A DNA stretch of 64,000 nucleotides from Streptomyces violens (GTDB taxonomy: Bacteria > Actinomycetota > Actinomycetes > Streptomycetales > Streptomycetaceae): assembly GCF_000717745.1 (NCBI RefSeq), contig NZ_JOBH01000001.1, positions 682,001-746,000 on the forward strand, in the 5' to 3' direction. A program made the translations under genes and the position numbers. Each line of letters opens with the position of its first letter. The stretch's first letter is position 1. Below the pieces are notes generated by a model that saw only the letters and a program-made list of their open reading frames with translations, had not been told where the DNA came from and made no database searches. Shown piece by piece: positions 25,576-35,074 of this stretch.

Positions 25576-26919
25576 ATGCGTCACGCAACGCTTCGTACGG
25601 CAACGGCACTTGTCGCGGTGGGTGCACTGGCACTGACCGGCTGCGGCGGCGACAGCGGCAGCAAGAACGACGAGGGCGGGGGCGGCACCGACAGCGCGCC
25701 CACCGTCCGGCTGCCGAAGCTGAACGGGCAGACGCTCCAGGTGACGGCCGTGTGGACCGGTCCTGAGCGGGAGAACTTCACCAAGGTCCTGGACGAGTTC
25801 GAGAAGCGGACCGGCGCCAAGGTCGACTTCGTGCCCAGCGGCGACGACATGGCCGGCTTCATCGGCTCCAAGGTTGCCGGCGGCGGCGCGCCGGACGTCG
25901 CGATGCTCCAGCAGGTCGGCGTGCTCCAGGAGTTCGCCAAGAAGGGCTGGCTCAAGCCGCTCGGCCCGGCCGCGGACAAGGAGCTGAGCAAGAACTTCTC
26001 CAAGGGCTGGCAGGATCTCGGCAGTTACGGCGGCAAGAGCTACGGCGTGTACTTCAAGGCCAGCAACAAGTCGCTGGTCTGGTACAACACCCAGGCGTTC
26101 GAGAACGCGGGAGTGTCCGAGCCCAAGGACTGGAAGGGCTTCCTGAAGACCGCCAGGACGCTCGCGGACTCCGGCGTGGAGCCGGTCTCGGTCGGCGGCG
26201 CGGACGGCTGGACGCTCACCGACTGGTTCGAGAACGTCTACCTCTCGCAGGCCGGCCCGGAGAAGTACGACCAGCTCGCCAAGCACGAGATCAAGTGGAC
26301 CGATCCGTCGGTGAAGCAGGCGCTGACCACGCTCGGCTCGCTCTTCGGCGCCAAGGGACTGCTCGCGGGCGGCAACGGCGGGGCGCTGCAGACGGCGTTC
26401 CCACAGTCGGTGACGCAGACGTTCAAGGACGAGCCGAAGGCCGCGATGGTCTCCTCGGCCGACTTCGCCGCCGCCAACATCGGCCAGACCAAGGCGAAGA
26501 TCGGTACGGACGCCAAGGTCTTCCCGTTCCCGGCGGTCGGCGAGGAGTCGCCGGTGGTGACCGGTGGCGACGTGGCGGTGGCGCTGAAGGACAACAAGGC
26601 GTCGCAGGCGCTGCTGACCTTCCTGGCCTCCCCGGACGCCGCCCGGATCTGGGCGGGGCAGGGCGGCTTCGTCTCCGCGAACAAGAAGCTGGACCCGGCC
26701 GTCTACCCGAACGCCGTGTTCCGGGAGATCGGCAAGGCGCTGGTCGCGGCCGGTGACGACTTCCGCTTCGACATGTCCGACCAGGCCCCGGCGTCCTTCG
26801 GCGGCAAGCCGGGGCAGGGCGAGTGGAAGGCCCTGCAGGACTTCCTGAAGAACCCGAAGGACGTCGCGGGGACCCAGGCGCAGCTGGAGAAGGACGCCGC
26901 CAAGTCGTTCGGGAACTGA
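25576..26919 (+). CDS. Sugar ABC transporter substrate-binding lipoprotein
   Basis: A 447-residue extracellular solute-binding protein of family 1. The N-terminus is a lipoprotein signal (MRHATLRTATALVAVGALAL) with lipobox LTGC, so cysteine 22 should be lipidated. The mature part has the family-1 motifs KVAGGGAPDVAMLQQ and SYGVYFKASNKSLVWYNTQA. It should capture an oligosaccharide or sugar for the two permeases that follow. GGGAGGG lies 8 bases before the ATG. The 167-base leader contains TGGGT-T-ACCCA at 25460-25470, which could be an operator but is short. No transporter ATPase is encoded here; Streptomyces sugar porters commonly share MsiK. Confidence 0.9.
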   Translation: MRHATLRTATALVAVGALALTGCGGDSGSKNDEGGGGTDSAPTVRLPKLNGQTLQVTAVWTGPERENFTKVLDEFEKRTGAKVDFVPSGDDMAGFIGSKVAGGGAPDVAMLQQVGVLQEFAKKGWLKPLGPAADKELSKNFSKGWQDLGSYGGKSYGVYFKASNKSLVWYNTQAFENAGVSEPKDWKGFLKTARTLADSGVEPVSVGGADGWTLTDWFENVYLSQAGPEKYDQLAKHEIKWTDPSVKQALTTLGSLFGAKGLLAGGNGGALQTAFPQSVTQTFKDEPKAAMVSSADFAAANIGQTKAKIGTDAKVFPFPAVGEESPVVTGGDVAVALKDNKASQALLTFLASPDAARIWAGQGGFVSANKKLDPAVYPNAVFREIGKALVAAGDDFRFDMSDQAPASFGGKPGQGEWKALQDFLKNPKDVAGTQAQLEKDAAKSFGN

Positions 26920-26923
26920 CGCC

Positions 26924-28273
26924 ATGACTTCCGGAGGGACCGCGGCCGCCGCGCAGGCGTCCCGCAAGGGCGCGAAGAAGCCCGGCAAGAGCGTGATGGG
27001 GACACGCCCGTGGATCGCGGGCGCGTTCCTCCTCCCGGCGCTGCTGCTGCTCGGCGCGCTGGTGGTCTATCCGATCGGGTACTCGGTCTGGCGCAGCCTC
27101 TTCGACGCGCCGGGCAGCGGCTTCGTGGGGCTGGACAACTACGCCGAGCTGTTCTCCGACGACCGCATCCGCACGGCGCTGAAGAACAACATCATCTGGG
27201 TGGTGGTCGCGCCGACCGTGGCCACCGCGCTCGGCCTGATCTTCGCCGTGCTGACCGAGCGAGTGCGCTGGGGCACGGCCTTCAAGCTGGTCGTCTTCAT
27301 GCCGATGGCGATCTCCATGCTGGCCGCCGGCATCATCTTCCGGCTGGTGTACGAGCAGGACCCGGAGCGCGGGGTCGCCAACGCAGTGTGGGTGAGCGTG
27401 CACGACACCTTCGCCGAGCCCGCGCCGTATCCGGGGGCCAATCCACGGCCGAACTCCGACCTCAAGGCCACCGGCGGCGGTGCGTTCACCACGAAGGCGG
27501 CGGCGAAGACCGGTACCGCGGTGAGCCTGCCACTGGTGGCCGTACAGCCGGGCGACCTCAAGGGCGCGCAGCGGGCCGTGGCGGCGGAGCCGCGCCCCGG
27601 ACAGATCACCGGCACCGCGTGGCTGGACTTCACACGCGGGGGCGGCGGCACCCCGAACAGGATCGACAAGCAGGAGAAGGCCCTCGCGGGCCTGAAGATC
27701 GAGGCGGTGAAGGACGGCAAGGTCGTCGCCACCGCGACCACCGACGCGGACGGGACGTACGCGCTGCCCGCCCACGCCGAGGGGGCGCACCTGCGGCTCC
27801 CCGCGTCGAACTTCGCCGAGGCGTACAACGGCGTCGACTGGCTCGGCCCGGCGCTGGTCACGCCCGCGATCATCGGCAGTTACGTGTGGATGTGGGCGGG
27901 CTTCGCGATGGTGCTGATCGCGGCGGGGCTGGCGAGCGTGCCGCGGGAGCTGCTGGAGGCGGCCCGGGTGGACGGTGCGAACGAGTGGCAGGTCTTCCGC
28001 CGGGTGACGGTGCCGCTGCTGGCGCCGGTCCTGGTGGTCGTCCTCGTGACGCTGATGATCAACGTGCTGAAGATCTTCGACCTCGTGTACATCATCGCGC
28101 CGGGCGCCAGCCAGGACGAGGCGAACGTGCTCGCCCTCCAGCTGTACCAGTCGTCCTTCGGCACGGACGTGAACCAGGGCATCGGCTCCGCGATCGCGGT
28201 GTTCCTGCTGCTGCTCGTCCTGCCGGTGATGATCGTCAATCTCCGGCGCCTGCGGAAGGAGCGGCAGCGATGA
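26924..28273 (+). CDS. Sugar ABC transporter permease with extracytoplasmic insertion
   Basis: A 449-residue MalF-type permease. Transmembrane segments flank an unusual hydrophilic insertion at about 155-300. The insertion includes GLKIEAVKDGKVVATATTD followed by DGTYALP, a pattern typical of carboxypeptidase-regulatory or SdrB-like beta-sandwich folds. The ATPase-contact EAA loop is ELLEAARVDGANEWQVFRRV near residue 345. Ordinary family members are about 300 residues, so the extra 140 residues are the notable point. The gene starts 4 bases after the binding-protein stop and its own stop overlaps the next gene by ATGA, so the three form one operon. Confidence 0.88.
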   Translation: MTSGGTAAAAQASRKGAKKPGKSVMGTRPWIAGAFLLPALLLLGALVVYPIGYSVWRSLFDAPGSGFVGLDNYAELFSDDRIRTALKNNIIWVVVAPTVATALGLIFAVLTERVRWGTAFKLVVFMPMAISMLAAGIIFRLVYEQDPERGVANAVWVSVHDTFAEPAPYPGANPRPNSDLKATGGGAFTTKAAAKTGTAVSLPLVAVQPGDLKGAQRAVAAEPRPGQITGTAWLDFTRGGGGTPNRIDKQEKALAGLKIEAVKDGKVVATATTDADGTYALPAHAEGAHLRLPASNFAEAYNGVDWLGPALVTPAIIGSYVWMWAGFAMVLIAAGLASVPRELLEAARVDGANEWQVFRRVTVPLLAPVLVVVLVTLMINVLKIFDLVYIIAPGASQDEANVLALQLYQSSFGTDVNQGIGSAIAVFLLLLVLPVMIVNLRRLRKERQR

Positions 28274-29154
28274 CGGCGGTGGCCGACGGGGCGGTACGCG
28301 CCCGGCAGTCCCTGGCCGCGCGGATCGCGGCCCGTACCGGCGGCGGCGCGCTGCGGGTCTTCCTGATCCTGGTCGGGCTGTTCTGGCTGATGCCGACGGT
28401 CGGGCTGCTGATCTCCTCGCTGCGCGACCCGGCGGACGTCGCGGAGAGCGGCTGGTGGGAGGTGTTCGTCAAGCCGGCGCAGCTGACCTGGTCCGGGTAC
28501 GGCAATCTGCTGGGCAACGCCAAGATCATGGACTCGCTGTGGACCACCGCGCTGATCACGGTGCCGGCGACGGTGCTGGTGGTGGTCATCGGGTCGCTGG
28601 CGGGCTATGCGTTCGCCTGGATGGACTTCCCCGGGCGGGACACCTGGTTCATGGTCGTGGTGGGGCTGCTGGTCGTCCCGGTACAGGTCGCGCTGATCCC
28701 GGTCGCGAAGCTCTTCGGCGCGGTCGGGCTCTTCGAGACGACGGCCGGCGTGGTGCTCTTCCATACGGCGTTCGGCCTGCCCTTCGCCGTCTTCCTCCTC
28801 CGGAACTTCTTCGCCGAGATCCCGCGCGAGCTGCTGGAGGCCGCCCGGCTGGACGGGGCGAGCGAACTGCGGCTGTTCACCCGGGTGGTCATGCCGCTGG
28901 GCGGCCCGGCCATCGCCTCGCTGGGCATCTTCCAGTTCCTGTGGGTGTGGAACGACATGCTGATCGCGCTGATCTTCGCGGACAGCGGCAACCCGCCGAT
29001 CACCGTGGCGCTCCAGCAGGAGGTGCGCCAGTTCGGCAACAACATCGACGTACTGGCGCCCGGCGCCTTCGTCTCGATGATCATCCCCCTGGTGGTCTTC
29101 TTCGCCTTCCAGCGGCAGTTCGTGTCCGGCGTGATGGCGGGCGCGGTGAAGTGA
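28270..29154 (+). CDS. Sugar ABC transporter permease
   Basis: A 294-residue MalG-type inner-membrane permease with six transmembrane segments. The EAA loop reads ELLEAARLDGASELRLFTRV near residue 190. It starts at the ATGA overlap with the preceding permease and should form a heterodimer with it. The protein ends in VMAGAVK; a 20-base tandem duplication runs across this C-terminus and stop codon, so a second, non-translated copy of the gene end follows directly. Substrate is unknown; proximity to the wall-polymer genes is not evidence of a link. Confidence 0.92.
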   Translation: MTAVADGAVRARQSLAARIAARTGGGALRVFLILVGLFWLMPTVGLLISSLRDPADVAESGWWEVFVKPAQLTWSGYGNLLGNAKIMDSLWTTALITVPATVLVVVIGSLAGYAFAWMDFPGRDTWFMVVVGLLVVPVQVALIPVAKLFGAVGLFETTAGVVLFHTAFGLPFAVFLLRNFFAEIPRELLEAARLDGASELRLFTRVVMPLGGPAIASLGIFQFLWVWNDMLIALIFADSGNPPITVALQQEVRQFGNNIDVLAPGAFVSMIIPLVVFFAFQRQFVSGVMAGAVK

Positions 29155-29170
29155 TGGCGGGCGCGGTGAA
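29131..29170 (+). repeat. 20-bp tandem duplication over the permease stop codon
   Basis: GTGATGGCGGGCGCGGTGAA occurs twice in a row at 29131-29150 and 29151-29170. The stop codon of the first copy (TGA at 29152-29154) falls in the second copy. Confidence 0.95.
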
Positions 29171-29303
29171 GTAGAGCCGGCGGCGGCTCACTCGAACGGG
29201 TGCGAGTCCTCTGCCACCCGGGCGTAACCGGCCGCCGCGCCGCATGACGGCGCGGCGGGGCCGGGAACGATCGCTGACCGACAGCGCAGCCGGCCGCCGA
29301 CTC

Positions 29304-31673
29304 ATGGAAGTGCCCTTGCCACGGTTCAGCGTCATCGTTCCCGCTTATCAGGTCCAGGCGTATCTGCCGGAATGCCTGGAGTCCGTCCTGGCCCAGGACT
29401 GGCCGGACTTCGAGCTGATCGCGGTCGACGACGGGTCACCGGACGGCTGCGGCGCGCTCATCGCCGACGCGGCCCGCCGCGACCACCGGGTACGGCCCGT
29501 GCACCTGCCGGCCAACACCGGCCTCGGCCCCGCCCGCAACGCCGGCCTCGCCCACGCGAGCGGCGACTACCTGCTCTTCCTGGACGGCGACGACACCCTC
29601 ACGCCCGGCGCCCTGCGGGCCGTCGCCGACCGGCTGGCCGCGACCGGCGACCCGGACGTGCTGGTCTACGACTACGCCCGCACCACCTGGTCCGGCACCG
29701 CGGCCCGCAACCAGTACGCCCAGCTGCTCGCCGAGGACGGCCCGGACGTCTTCCGCCTCGCCGACCGGCCCGCCCTGCTGCGGCTGCTGATGGTCGTGTG
29801 GAACAAGGCATACCGCAGGGACTTCGTGCAGCGGCAGGGGCTCGCCTTCCCGCCGGGCTACTACGAGGACACGCCCTGGACGTTCCCGGCGCTGGCGACC
29901 GCCGAGTCGATCGCGGTACTGGACCGGGTCTGCGTGCACTACCGGCAGCGCCGCCGGGGCAACATCCTCGGCACCACGGGACGCGGCCACTTCGACATCT
30001 TCGACCAGTACGACCGGGTGTTCGCCTTCCTCGACTCCCGCCCGGAGCTGGCCCGTTGGCGACCGCTGATGGTCCGCCGGATGACCGACCACCTCACGGC
30101 CGTCTACACGGCGCGGGGGCGGCTGCCGCGCGACAGCCGCGCCGAGTTCTTCCGGCGGGCCGCCGCGCACTGCCGCCGGTACCGCTGCGCCGCCCCCGCC
30201 CCCGCCGCTGTCGACGGCGCTGTGGACAGCGCCCCGCCGCGGCTCGCCGTCCGGGTCCGGCACGGCCTGGTACGGCTCGGCTGGCACCGCCCGTTCCGGC
30301 TGCTGGCGGGCGCGCAGCGGCTGCGCCGGGCCGCCGCGCGCCACGCCCGGTGGCTGCTGCGGCGGACGCGGCGCGCCGCGCTCGGCCTCCACTACCGGCT
30401 CCAGCGGCGGCTGCCGGTACGCCCCGACCACGCGGTCTTCACCGCGCACTGGCACCGGGGCTACGCCGGCGATCCCGCCGCCATCGAGGCCAAGCTGCGC
30501 GAGCTGTGCCCGGGGATGCGGACGGCGTGGGTGGCGGCGCCCGGGTACGAGGACACCGTGCCCGGGGGCGTGCGGTGGCTGCGGCCCGGCACCGCCGCGT
30601 ACTGGACCGCGCTGGCCCGCTCGAAGTACCTGGTCAACAACGTGCACTTCGACGGGCGGCTGGCCAAGCGGCCGGGCCAGGTGCTGCTCCAGACGCACCG
30701 CGGCACCCCGCTCAAGCACATGGGCCTGGACCTCCAGGAGCGCCCGGCCGCGGCCCGCGACACCGACTTCGCGCGGCTGCTGCGCGGCGTGGACAGCTGG
30801 GACTACAGCCTCTCCGCCAACCGTCACGCCACCCTGACCTGGGAGCGGGTCTACCCCGCCGACTACACGACCCTGGAGTACGGGCAGCCGCGCACCGACC
30901 GGTTCCTGCGCGCCACCGCCCAGGACGTACTGCGCATCCGTACCGAGCTGGGCATTCCGCCGTCCGCCACCGCGATCCTGTACGCGCCGACCCACCGCGA
31001 CTACCGGCGCTCCCGGCGTCCCGCGCTGGACCCGCACCGGCTGCTGCGGGAGCTCGGCCCCGGCTTCGTGGTGCTGGTGCGGCCGCACTTCTCCTCGCTG
31101 GAGGGCCCTGCGTACGCCGCGGACGTGCCGTGGGGGCCGTCCGGGGACGGGGTGATCGACGTGAGCGGCCACCCGTGCGTGGAGGACCTCTGCCTGGCCT
31201 CGGACGCGCTGGTCACCGACTACTCCTCGCTCATGTTCGACTACGTGAACCTCGACCGGCCGGTGGTGGTCCTCACCGACGACTGGGAGGCGTACCGGGC
31301 GGCCCGCGGCACCTATTTCGATCTGCTCCGGCACCCGCCGGGCCCGGTGGCGCGCAGCGAGGAGGAGCTCATCGACATCTTCGCGAGTCCCGCATGGCAC
31401 GGTCCCCGTTCGGCCGCTCTGCGGGCCACTTTCCGTTCACTTTTCTGCCCCTACGATGACGGCCACGCCGCGGAACGCGTGGTACGCCGTGTGTTCCTCG
31501 GCGACGAGGGGTCGCCGCCCGATGCCGTACCCCTCCATGAGCGCCGCCCCGCGCCCTCGCCCGAGCGGGCCCGCCGTCTCGCGGTGCCGCAGCCGGTGCC
31601 CGGGCCCACAACAGCACACGCGTCGCATGTCGCCATCGATTCCCCCGACCGTCTGGAGACGGACCGCACATGA
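29304..31673 (+). CDS. GT2 glycosyltransferase-CDP-glycerol glycerophosphotransferase fusion
   Basis: A 789-residue bifunctional wall-polymer enzyme. Residues 1-230 form a GT2 domain (FSVIVPAYQVQAYLPECLES, then LFLDGDD near 95). Residues about 375-740 form a TagF/TagB-type domain with QTHRGTPLKHMGLDL near 465 and LVTDYSSLMFDYVNLDRP near 636, the CDP-glycerol-binding signature. A basic helical linker joins them. It probably extends a glycerol-phosphate or related polymer on the inner membrane face and adds a sugar. The tail CPYDDGHAAERVVRRVFLGD is shared with its paralogues. ATG at 29304 is the start that begins just before the GT2 fold. The stop overlaps the next gene by ATGA. Confidence 0.88.
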   Translation: MEVPLPRFSVIVPAYQVQAYLPECLESVLAQDWPDFELIAVDDGSPDGCGALIADAARRDHRVRPVHLPANTGLGPARNAGLAHASGDYLLFLDGDDTLTPGALRAVADRLAATGDPDVLVYDYARTTWSGTAARNQYAQLLAEDGPDVFRLADRPALLRLLMVVWNKAYRRDFVQRQGLAFPPGYYEDTPWTFPALATAESIAVLDRVCVHYRQRRRGNILGTTGRGHFDIFDQYDRVFAFLDSRPELARWRPLMVRRMTDHLTAVYTARGRLPRDSRAEFFRRAAAHCRRYRCAAPAPAAVDGAVDSAPPRLAVRVRHGLVRLGWHRPFRLLAGAQRLRRAAARHARWLLRRTRRAALGLHYRLQRRLPVRPDHAVFTAHWHRGYAGDPAAIEAKLRELCPGMRTAWVAAPGYEDTVPGGVRWLRPGTAAYWTALARSKYLVNNVHFDGRLAKRPGQVLLQTHRGTPLKHMGLDLQERPAAARDTDFARLLRGVDSWDYSLSANRHATLTWERVYPADYTTLEYGQPRTDRFLRATAQDVLRIRTELGIPPSATAILYAPTHRDYRRSRRPALDPHRLLRELGPGFVVLVRPHFSSLEGPAYAADVPWGPSGDGVIDVSGHPCVEDLCLASDALVTDYSSLMFDYVNLDRPVVVLTDDWEAYRAARGTYFDLLRHPPGPVARSEEELIDIFASPAWHGPRSAALRATFRSLFCPYDDGHAAERVVRRVFLGDEGSPPDAVPLHERRPAPSPERARRLAVPQPVPGPTTAHASHVAIDSPDRLETDRT

Positions 31674-32593
31674 CTGCCCTCACCGCAGACCACAGTGCCG
31701 AGCAGCTCCCGCGACCCACCCGCCTGTCCGAGGTCAAGGGCTGGTTCTTCACCGCCGACCAGCTCATGTTCGACTGGTTCCTGGCCCGCCAGGAACGCCT
31801 CAAGGAACCGGGCGACCTGCTGGAGCTCGGCGCGTACATGGGGAAGAGCGCCATCTTCATGGGCGCCCGGCTGCGTGCCGGTGACCGCTTCACGGTCTGT
31901 GACCTCTTCGACTCCCCCGCCGAGGACGCCTCCAACTCCAAGGAGATGGCGAAGTCCTACGCCACGCTCACCCGCCGCGCCTTCGAGGCCAACTACCTCG
32001 CCTTCCACGACGAGCTGCCGCACCTCGTGCAGGGCCTGTCCTCCGTGATCCGCGCGCACGTCGAGGACGACAGCTGCCGCTTCGCGCACATCGACGCCTC
32101 ACACCTGTACGAGCATGTACACGGCGACATCCTGGCCGTACGGGAGCTGCTGCGCCCGCACGGCGTGGTCGTACTGGACGACTACCGCGCCGAGCACTGC
32201 CCCGGCGTGGCCGCGGCCACCTGGCAGGCGGTGACCAGCGGCGGGCTGAAGCCGCTGTGCATCACCGGCACGAAGTTCTATGGCACCTGGGGTGACGCGG
32301 AGCCGGTGCGCGGCGAGCTGCTGGAGTGGCTGCGCTCGCGCGAGGACCTGTGGCACGAGGTGCAGTCGGTTGCGGGGCAACCGTTGATCCGACTGTCGGC
32401 GAAGGGGGCCAAGGAGCCGGTGCACCCGGTGTCGCGGCATCGGGTGCGGCCTGGGGTGGCGCGGGGTGGGGTTCCGCATGCCGCGGGGCGCGGCGGGCGG
32501 CAGGGGCGGAGCGCGCTTCGGCGGGTTGCGGTCAACGTGCTGCCGCCTGTTGTTACCAAGGCGATCGTCGCGGCCCGTAACCGGGGACGCTAG
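31670..32593 (+). CDS. TylF-like class I methyltransferase
   Basis: A 307-residue SAM-dependent methyltransferase of the macrocin O-methyltransferase type. The SAM motif is LLELGAYMGKSAIFMGARL near residue 55; later motifs are FTVCDLFDSP, FAHIDASHLYEHVHGDIL and GVVVLDDYRAEHCPG, whose aspartates bind the metal used by TylF-type enzymes. A basic, low-complexity C-terminal stretch ends in VLPPVVTKAIVAARNRGR. It is translationally coupled (ATGA) to the GT2-TagF gene, so it probably O-methylates a sugar of the same wall polymer. A paralogue lies at 38724-39734. Confidence 0.85.
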   Translation: MTALTADHSAEQLPRPTRLSEVKGWFFTADQLMFDWFLARQERLKEPGDLLELGAYMGKSAIFMGARLRAGDRFTVCDLFDSPAEDASNSKEMAKSYATLTRRAFEANYLAFHDELPHLVQGLSSVIRAHVEDDSCRFAHIDASHLYEHVHGDILAVRELLRPHGVVVLDDYRAEHCPGVAAATWQAVTSGGLKPLCITGTKFYGTWGDAEPVRGELLEWLRSREDLWHEVQSVAGQPLIRLSAKGAKEPVHPVSRHRVRPGVARGGVPHAAGRGGRQGRSALRRVAVNVLPPVVTKAIVAARNRGR

Positions 32594-34905
32594 GCGCCGT
32601 AGGGACTGGGCTCGTCGCCCGGCTGCCGCGCCGTGTCGGTTGCTCGCGCAGTTCCCCGCGCCCCTTGCGGGGCGCGGGACCTCACGCCCCCGTCGAGCTC
32701 TGCCTCCGGCGGGGCCGGGGCGACGGTGCGTTCGGCCATGGGTACCACCGGTAGGAGTGTCTCCTCGCCGAGGAAGACCCGGCGGACTACCCGTTCCGCG
32801 GCCAGGCCGTCGTCGTATGGGCAGAAGCGGTCCCGGAAGGCGGTCCGCAGCTCCGTGGAGCGGTCGTCCGACCAGCGGCCCGAGCGGAAGACCTCGGCGA
32901 TGGCCTGCTCGTCGGCGGCGATGTGGCCCGGGGTGTCGCCGGGCTCGCCGGAGAGCAGGTCGAAGTAGACGCCGCGGGCGTGCCGGTATGCCTCCCAGTC
33001 CGAGGAGTGCACGACGACCGGCCGGTCGAGGGCCGCGTAGTCGAACATCAGCGACGAGAAGTCGCAGAGCAGCGCGTCGGAGGCCAGGGCCAGGTCCTCC
33101 ACGGACGGGTGCCGGGAGACGTCCAGGATGCGGCCCGCCTCCTCCAGCGCGGCGAGCCGCGAGTCCGCGCCGTAGAAGTAGTGGGTGCGGACCAGGAGTT
33201 GGTGGCCCTCGCCGAGGGCTTCGGCGAGGCGCTCCAGGTCCAGCGGCGGGTTGAAGCCGCGCTCGTAGTCGCGGTGGGTGGGCGCGTAGAGGATCGCGGT
33301 GGTGCCGGGCGCGATGCCCAGCCCGGTGCGGATCCTGCGCACGTCCTCCGCGGTGGCGGTGAAGTACCGGTCGTTGCGCGGGTAGCCGGTGGGCAGCGTC
33401 TCGTAGTCGCTGGGGTAGACGCGCTGCCACACCTCGGTGGAGTGCGGGTTCGAGGACAGGCAGTAGTCCCACTGGTCGGCGTGGTCGAGCATCCGCATGA
33501 AGCTGACGCCCTGGGCGGCGGCCGGGTGCCGGCGCAGGTCCATGCCCATCTTCTTCAGCGGGGTGCCGTGGTGGGTCTGGACGTAGACCTGCTCGGGGCG
33601 CTTGTGGACGGTGCCGGGGAAGTTGGCGTTGTTGACGAGGTACTTGGCGCGGGCCATGACCTCCCAGTACCGGCGCGAGTTCACCAGTACGGTCTCGATG
33701 CCCGGCGGCACGTCCTCGCGGTGCCGCCGGTCCACCAGCCACACGCCGCGCAGGTGCGGCGCCAGCTCGCGGGCCTTCGCGTGGATCGCGGCGGGACTGC
33801 AGAGCACGCCGCGGTTCCAGTAGGCGGCGTAGACGACGAGGTTCTCGTCGACCGGGCGGCGCAGCTGGAGGCCGTAGTAGCGGCGGTAGACGCTGCGCGC
33901 GGTGCGGTGCCGGCGGGCGCGCAGTGTCTTGGCGGTGCGGTGCCGCAGCGTCCCGGCGCGCTTCAGGGAGCGGTAGACGGCGTAGGAGTTCAGATGCGCG
34001 GGCAGCTCGGCGCCGGCCGGGCGGTGCCGGCGCAGCAGGCGGGCCAGCTCCCGGTGGAAGTCGGGCCGGTCCCCGGCGCGTACCCGGCCGTCGTCCTCCA
34101 TGATCCGCAGCAGCCGGCCGGTGGCGTGCGCGAACAGGACGCCGCGGGCCGCCTCGGTGCCGCCGCCCAGCCCGGTCCCGGTCAGCGCGCGGAACAGCGC
34201 GTCGTACCGGCCGATGACCGCGAAGTGGTGCCGTCCGGGGACGGTGGAGGCGCTGCCCCGGCGGCGCTTGCGCCAGGTCACGCACACCTGGTCCAGGCAG
34301 GCGATGCGGGCGGCTGCCAGCAGTACTCCGAAGACCACGGGCACGTCGTCGTACGGGCCGTCGGCGAACGCGAAGCGGTGCGCCTCCCACAGGTCGCGGC
34401 GGACCGCGCGGTTCCACGGCGCGGGCAGCACGGAGAGGCACTCGGGCACGTCCTCGGCGGTGAAGACCGTGTCGGCGTGGGCTTCCAGGAACTCCCGGTC
34501 GGTGCTGGGGTGCCGCTTCTCCCAGACGTCGATCCGGTCGTGGTCGAAGAGCAGCACATCGGGCTCGCCCGCCGCCCGCAGCCGCGCGTCGATGGCGGCC
34601 AGCGCGCCGGGCGCGAGGAAGTCGTCGCCGTCGAGGAAGAGGAGGTACTCGCCGGTGGCGCGGCGGACGCCGGCGTTGCGGGCCGGGCCCACCCCGCCCG
34701 GGCTCTCCAGGTGCAGTGCGACGACCCGGTGGTCGGCCGCCGCGTACGCGTCGATGATCGCCCCGTCGCCGCCGTCCGAGCAGTCGTCGACGGCGATCAG
34801 CTCCACCCCTTCGAAGGACTGCGTGAGCACGGAGTCCAGGCAGTGGCGCAGGAAACCCTGCACGCCGCGGGCGGGGACGATGACGCTGAAGCGGGGCATG
34901 GCCAT
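32590..34905 (-). CDS. GT2 glycosyltransferase-CDP-glycerol glycerophosphotransferase fusion
   Basis: A 771-residue paralogue of the 29304 protein. The GT2 part has FSVIVPARGVQGFLRHCLDS and LFLDGDDFL; the TagF part has AAYWNRGVLCSPAAIHAKA, QTHHGTPLKKMGMDL and LCDFSSLMFDYAALDRP. The last of these differs from the usual TDYSS, with phenylalanine for tyrosine. MAMPRFSV at 34905 is chosen as start; the frame is open further upstream without a good start. The end of the coding sequence runs through copy B of the dispersed hairpin repeat, which supplies about the last 30 residues. The stop overlaps that of the converging methyltransferase gene by four bases. Confidence 0.87.
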   Translation of the reverse strand: MAMPRFSVIVPARGVQGFLRHCLDSVLTQSFEGVELIAVDDCSDGGDGAIIDAYAAADHRVVALHLESPGGVGPARNAGVRRATGEYLLFLDGDDFLAPGALAAIDARLRAAGEPDVLLFDHDRIDVWEKRHPSTDREFLEAHADTVFTAEDVPECLSVLPAPWNRAVRRDLWEAHRFAFADGPYDDVPVVFGVLLAAARIACLDQVCVTWRKRRRGSASTVPGRHHFAVIGRYDALFRALTGTGLGGGTEAARGVLFAHATGRLLRIMEDDGRVRAGDRPDFHRELARLLRRHRPAGAELPAHLNSYAVYRSLKRAGTLRHRTAKTLRARRHRTARSVYRRYYGLQLRRPVDENLVVYAAYWNRGVLCSPAAIHAKARELAPHLRGVWLVDRRHREDVPPGIETVLVNSRRYWEVMARAKYLVNNANFPGTVHKRPEQVYVQTHHGTPLKKMGMDLRRHPAAAQGVSFMRMLDHADQWDYCLSSNPHSTEVWQRVYPSDYETLPTGYPRNDRYFTATAEDVRRIRTGLGIAPGTTAILYAPTHRDYERGFNPPLDLERLAEALGEGHQLLVRTHYFYGADSRLAALEEAGRILDVSRHPSVEDLALASDALLCDFSSLMFDYAALDRPVVVHSSDWEAYRHARGVYFDLLSGEPGDTPGHIAADEQAIAEVFRSGRWSDDRSTELRTAFRDRFCPYDDGLAAERVVRRVFLGEETLLPVVPMAERTVAPAPPEAELDGGVRSRAPQGARGTARATDTARQPGDEPSPYGA
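32639..32675 (+). repeat. Dispersed GC-rich hairpin repeat, copy B
   Basis: 37 bases differing from copy A only in the hairpin loop (CCCCTTGCGGGG against CCCCTTACGGGG). It lies inside the 3' end of the GT2-TagF gene on the opposite strand. Confidence 0.85.
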
Positions 34906-35074
34906 CCAGGGGTCGGTACGCACGGTGCAGCAGCAGCGTAGGCGGACGCTCACGCTCCGTCCGGTTCTTCCGTGGGGGCCGGTCACTCGAACAGCGCAGC
35001 AAATGTGACGGGTGAGTCCGCACGGGGTTGGACTGGTGTCCCGTGCGTCCCCTGGAAAAGGTCTGGTCTGCTCC

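Noticed and set aside
29171..29303. A small upstream gene or extension before the first GT2-TagF gene
   Set aside because: The in-frame ATG at 29244 would add 20 residues unlike any GT2 N-terminus, with no ribosome-binding site.
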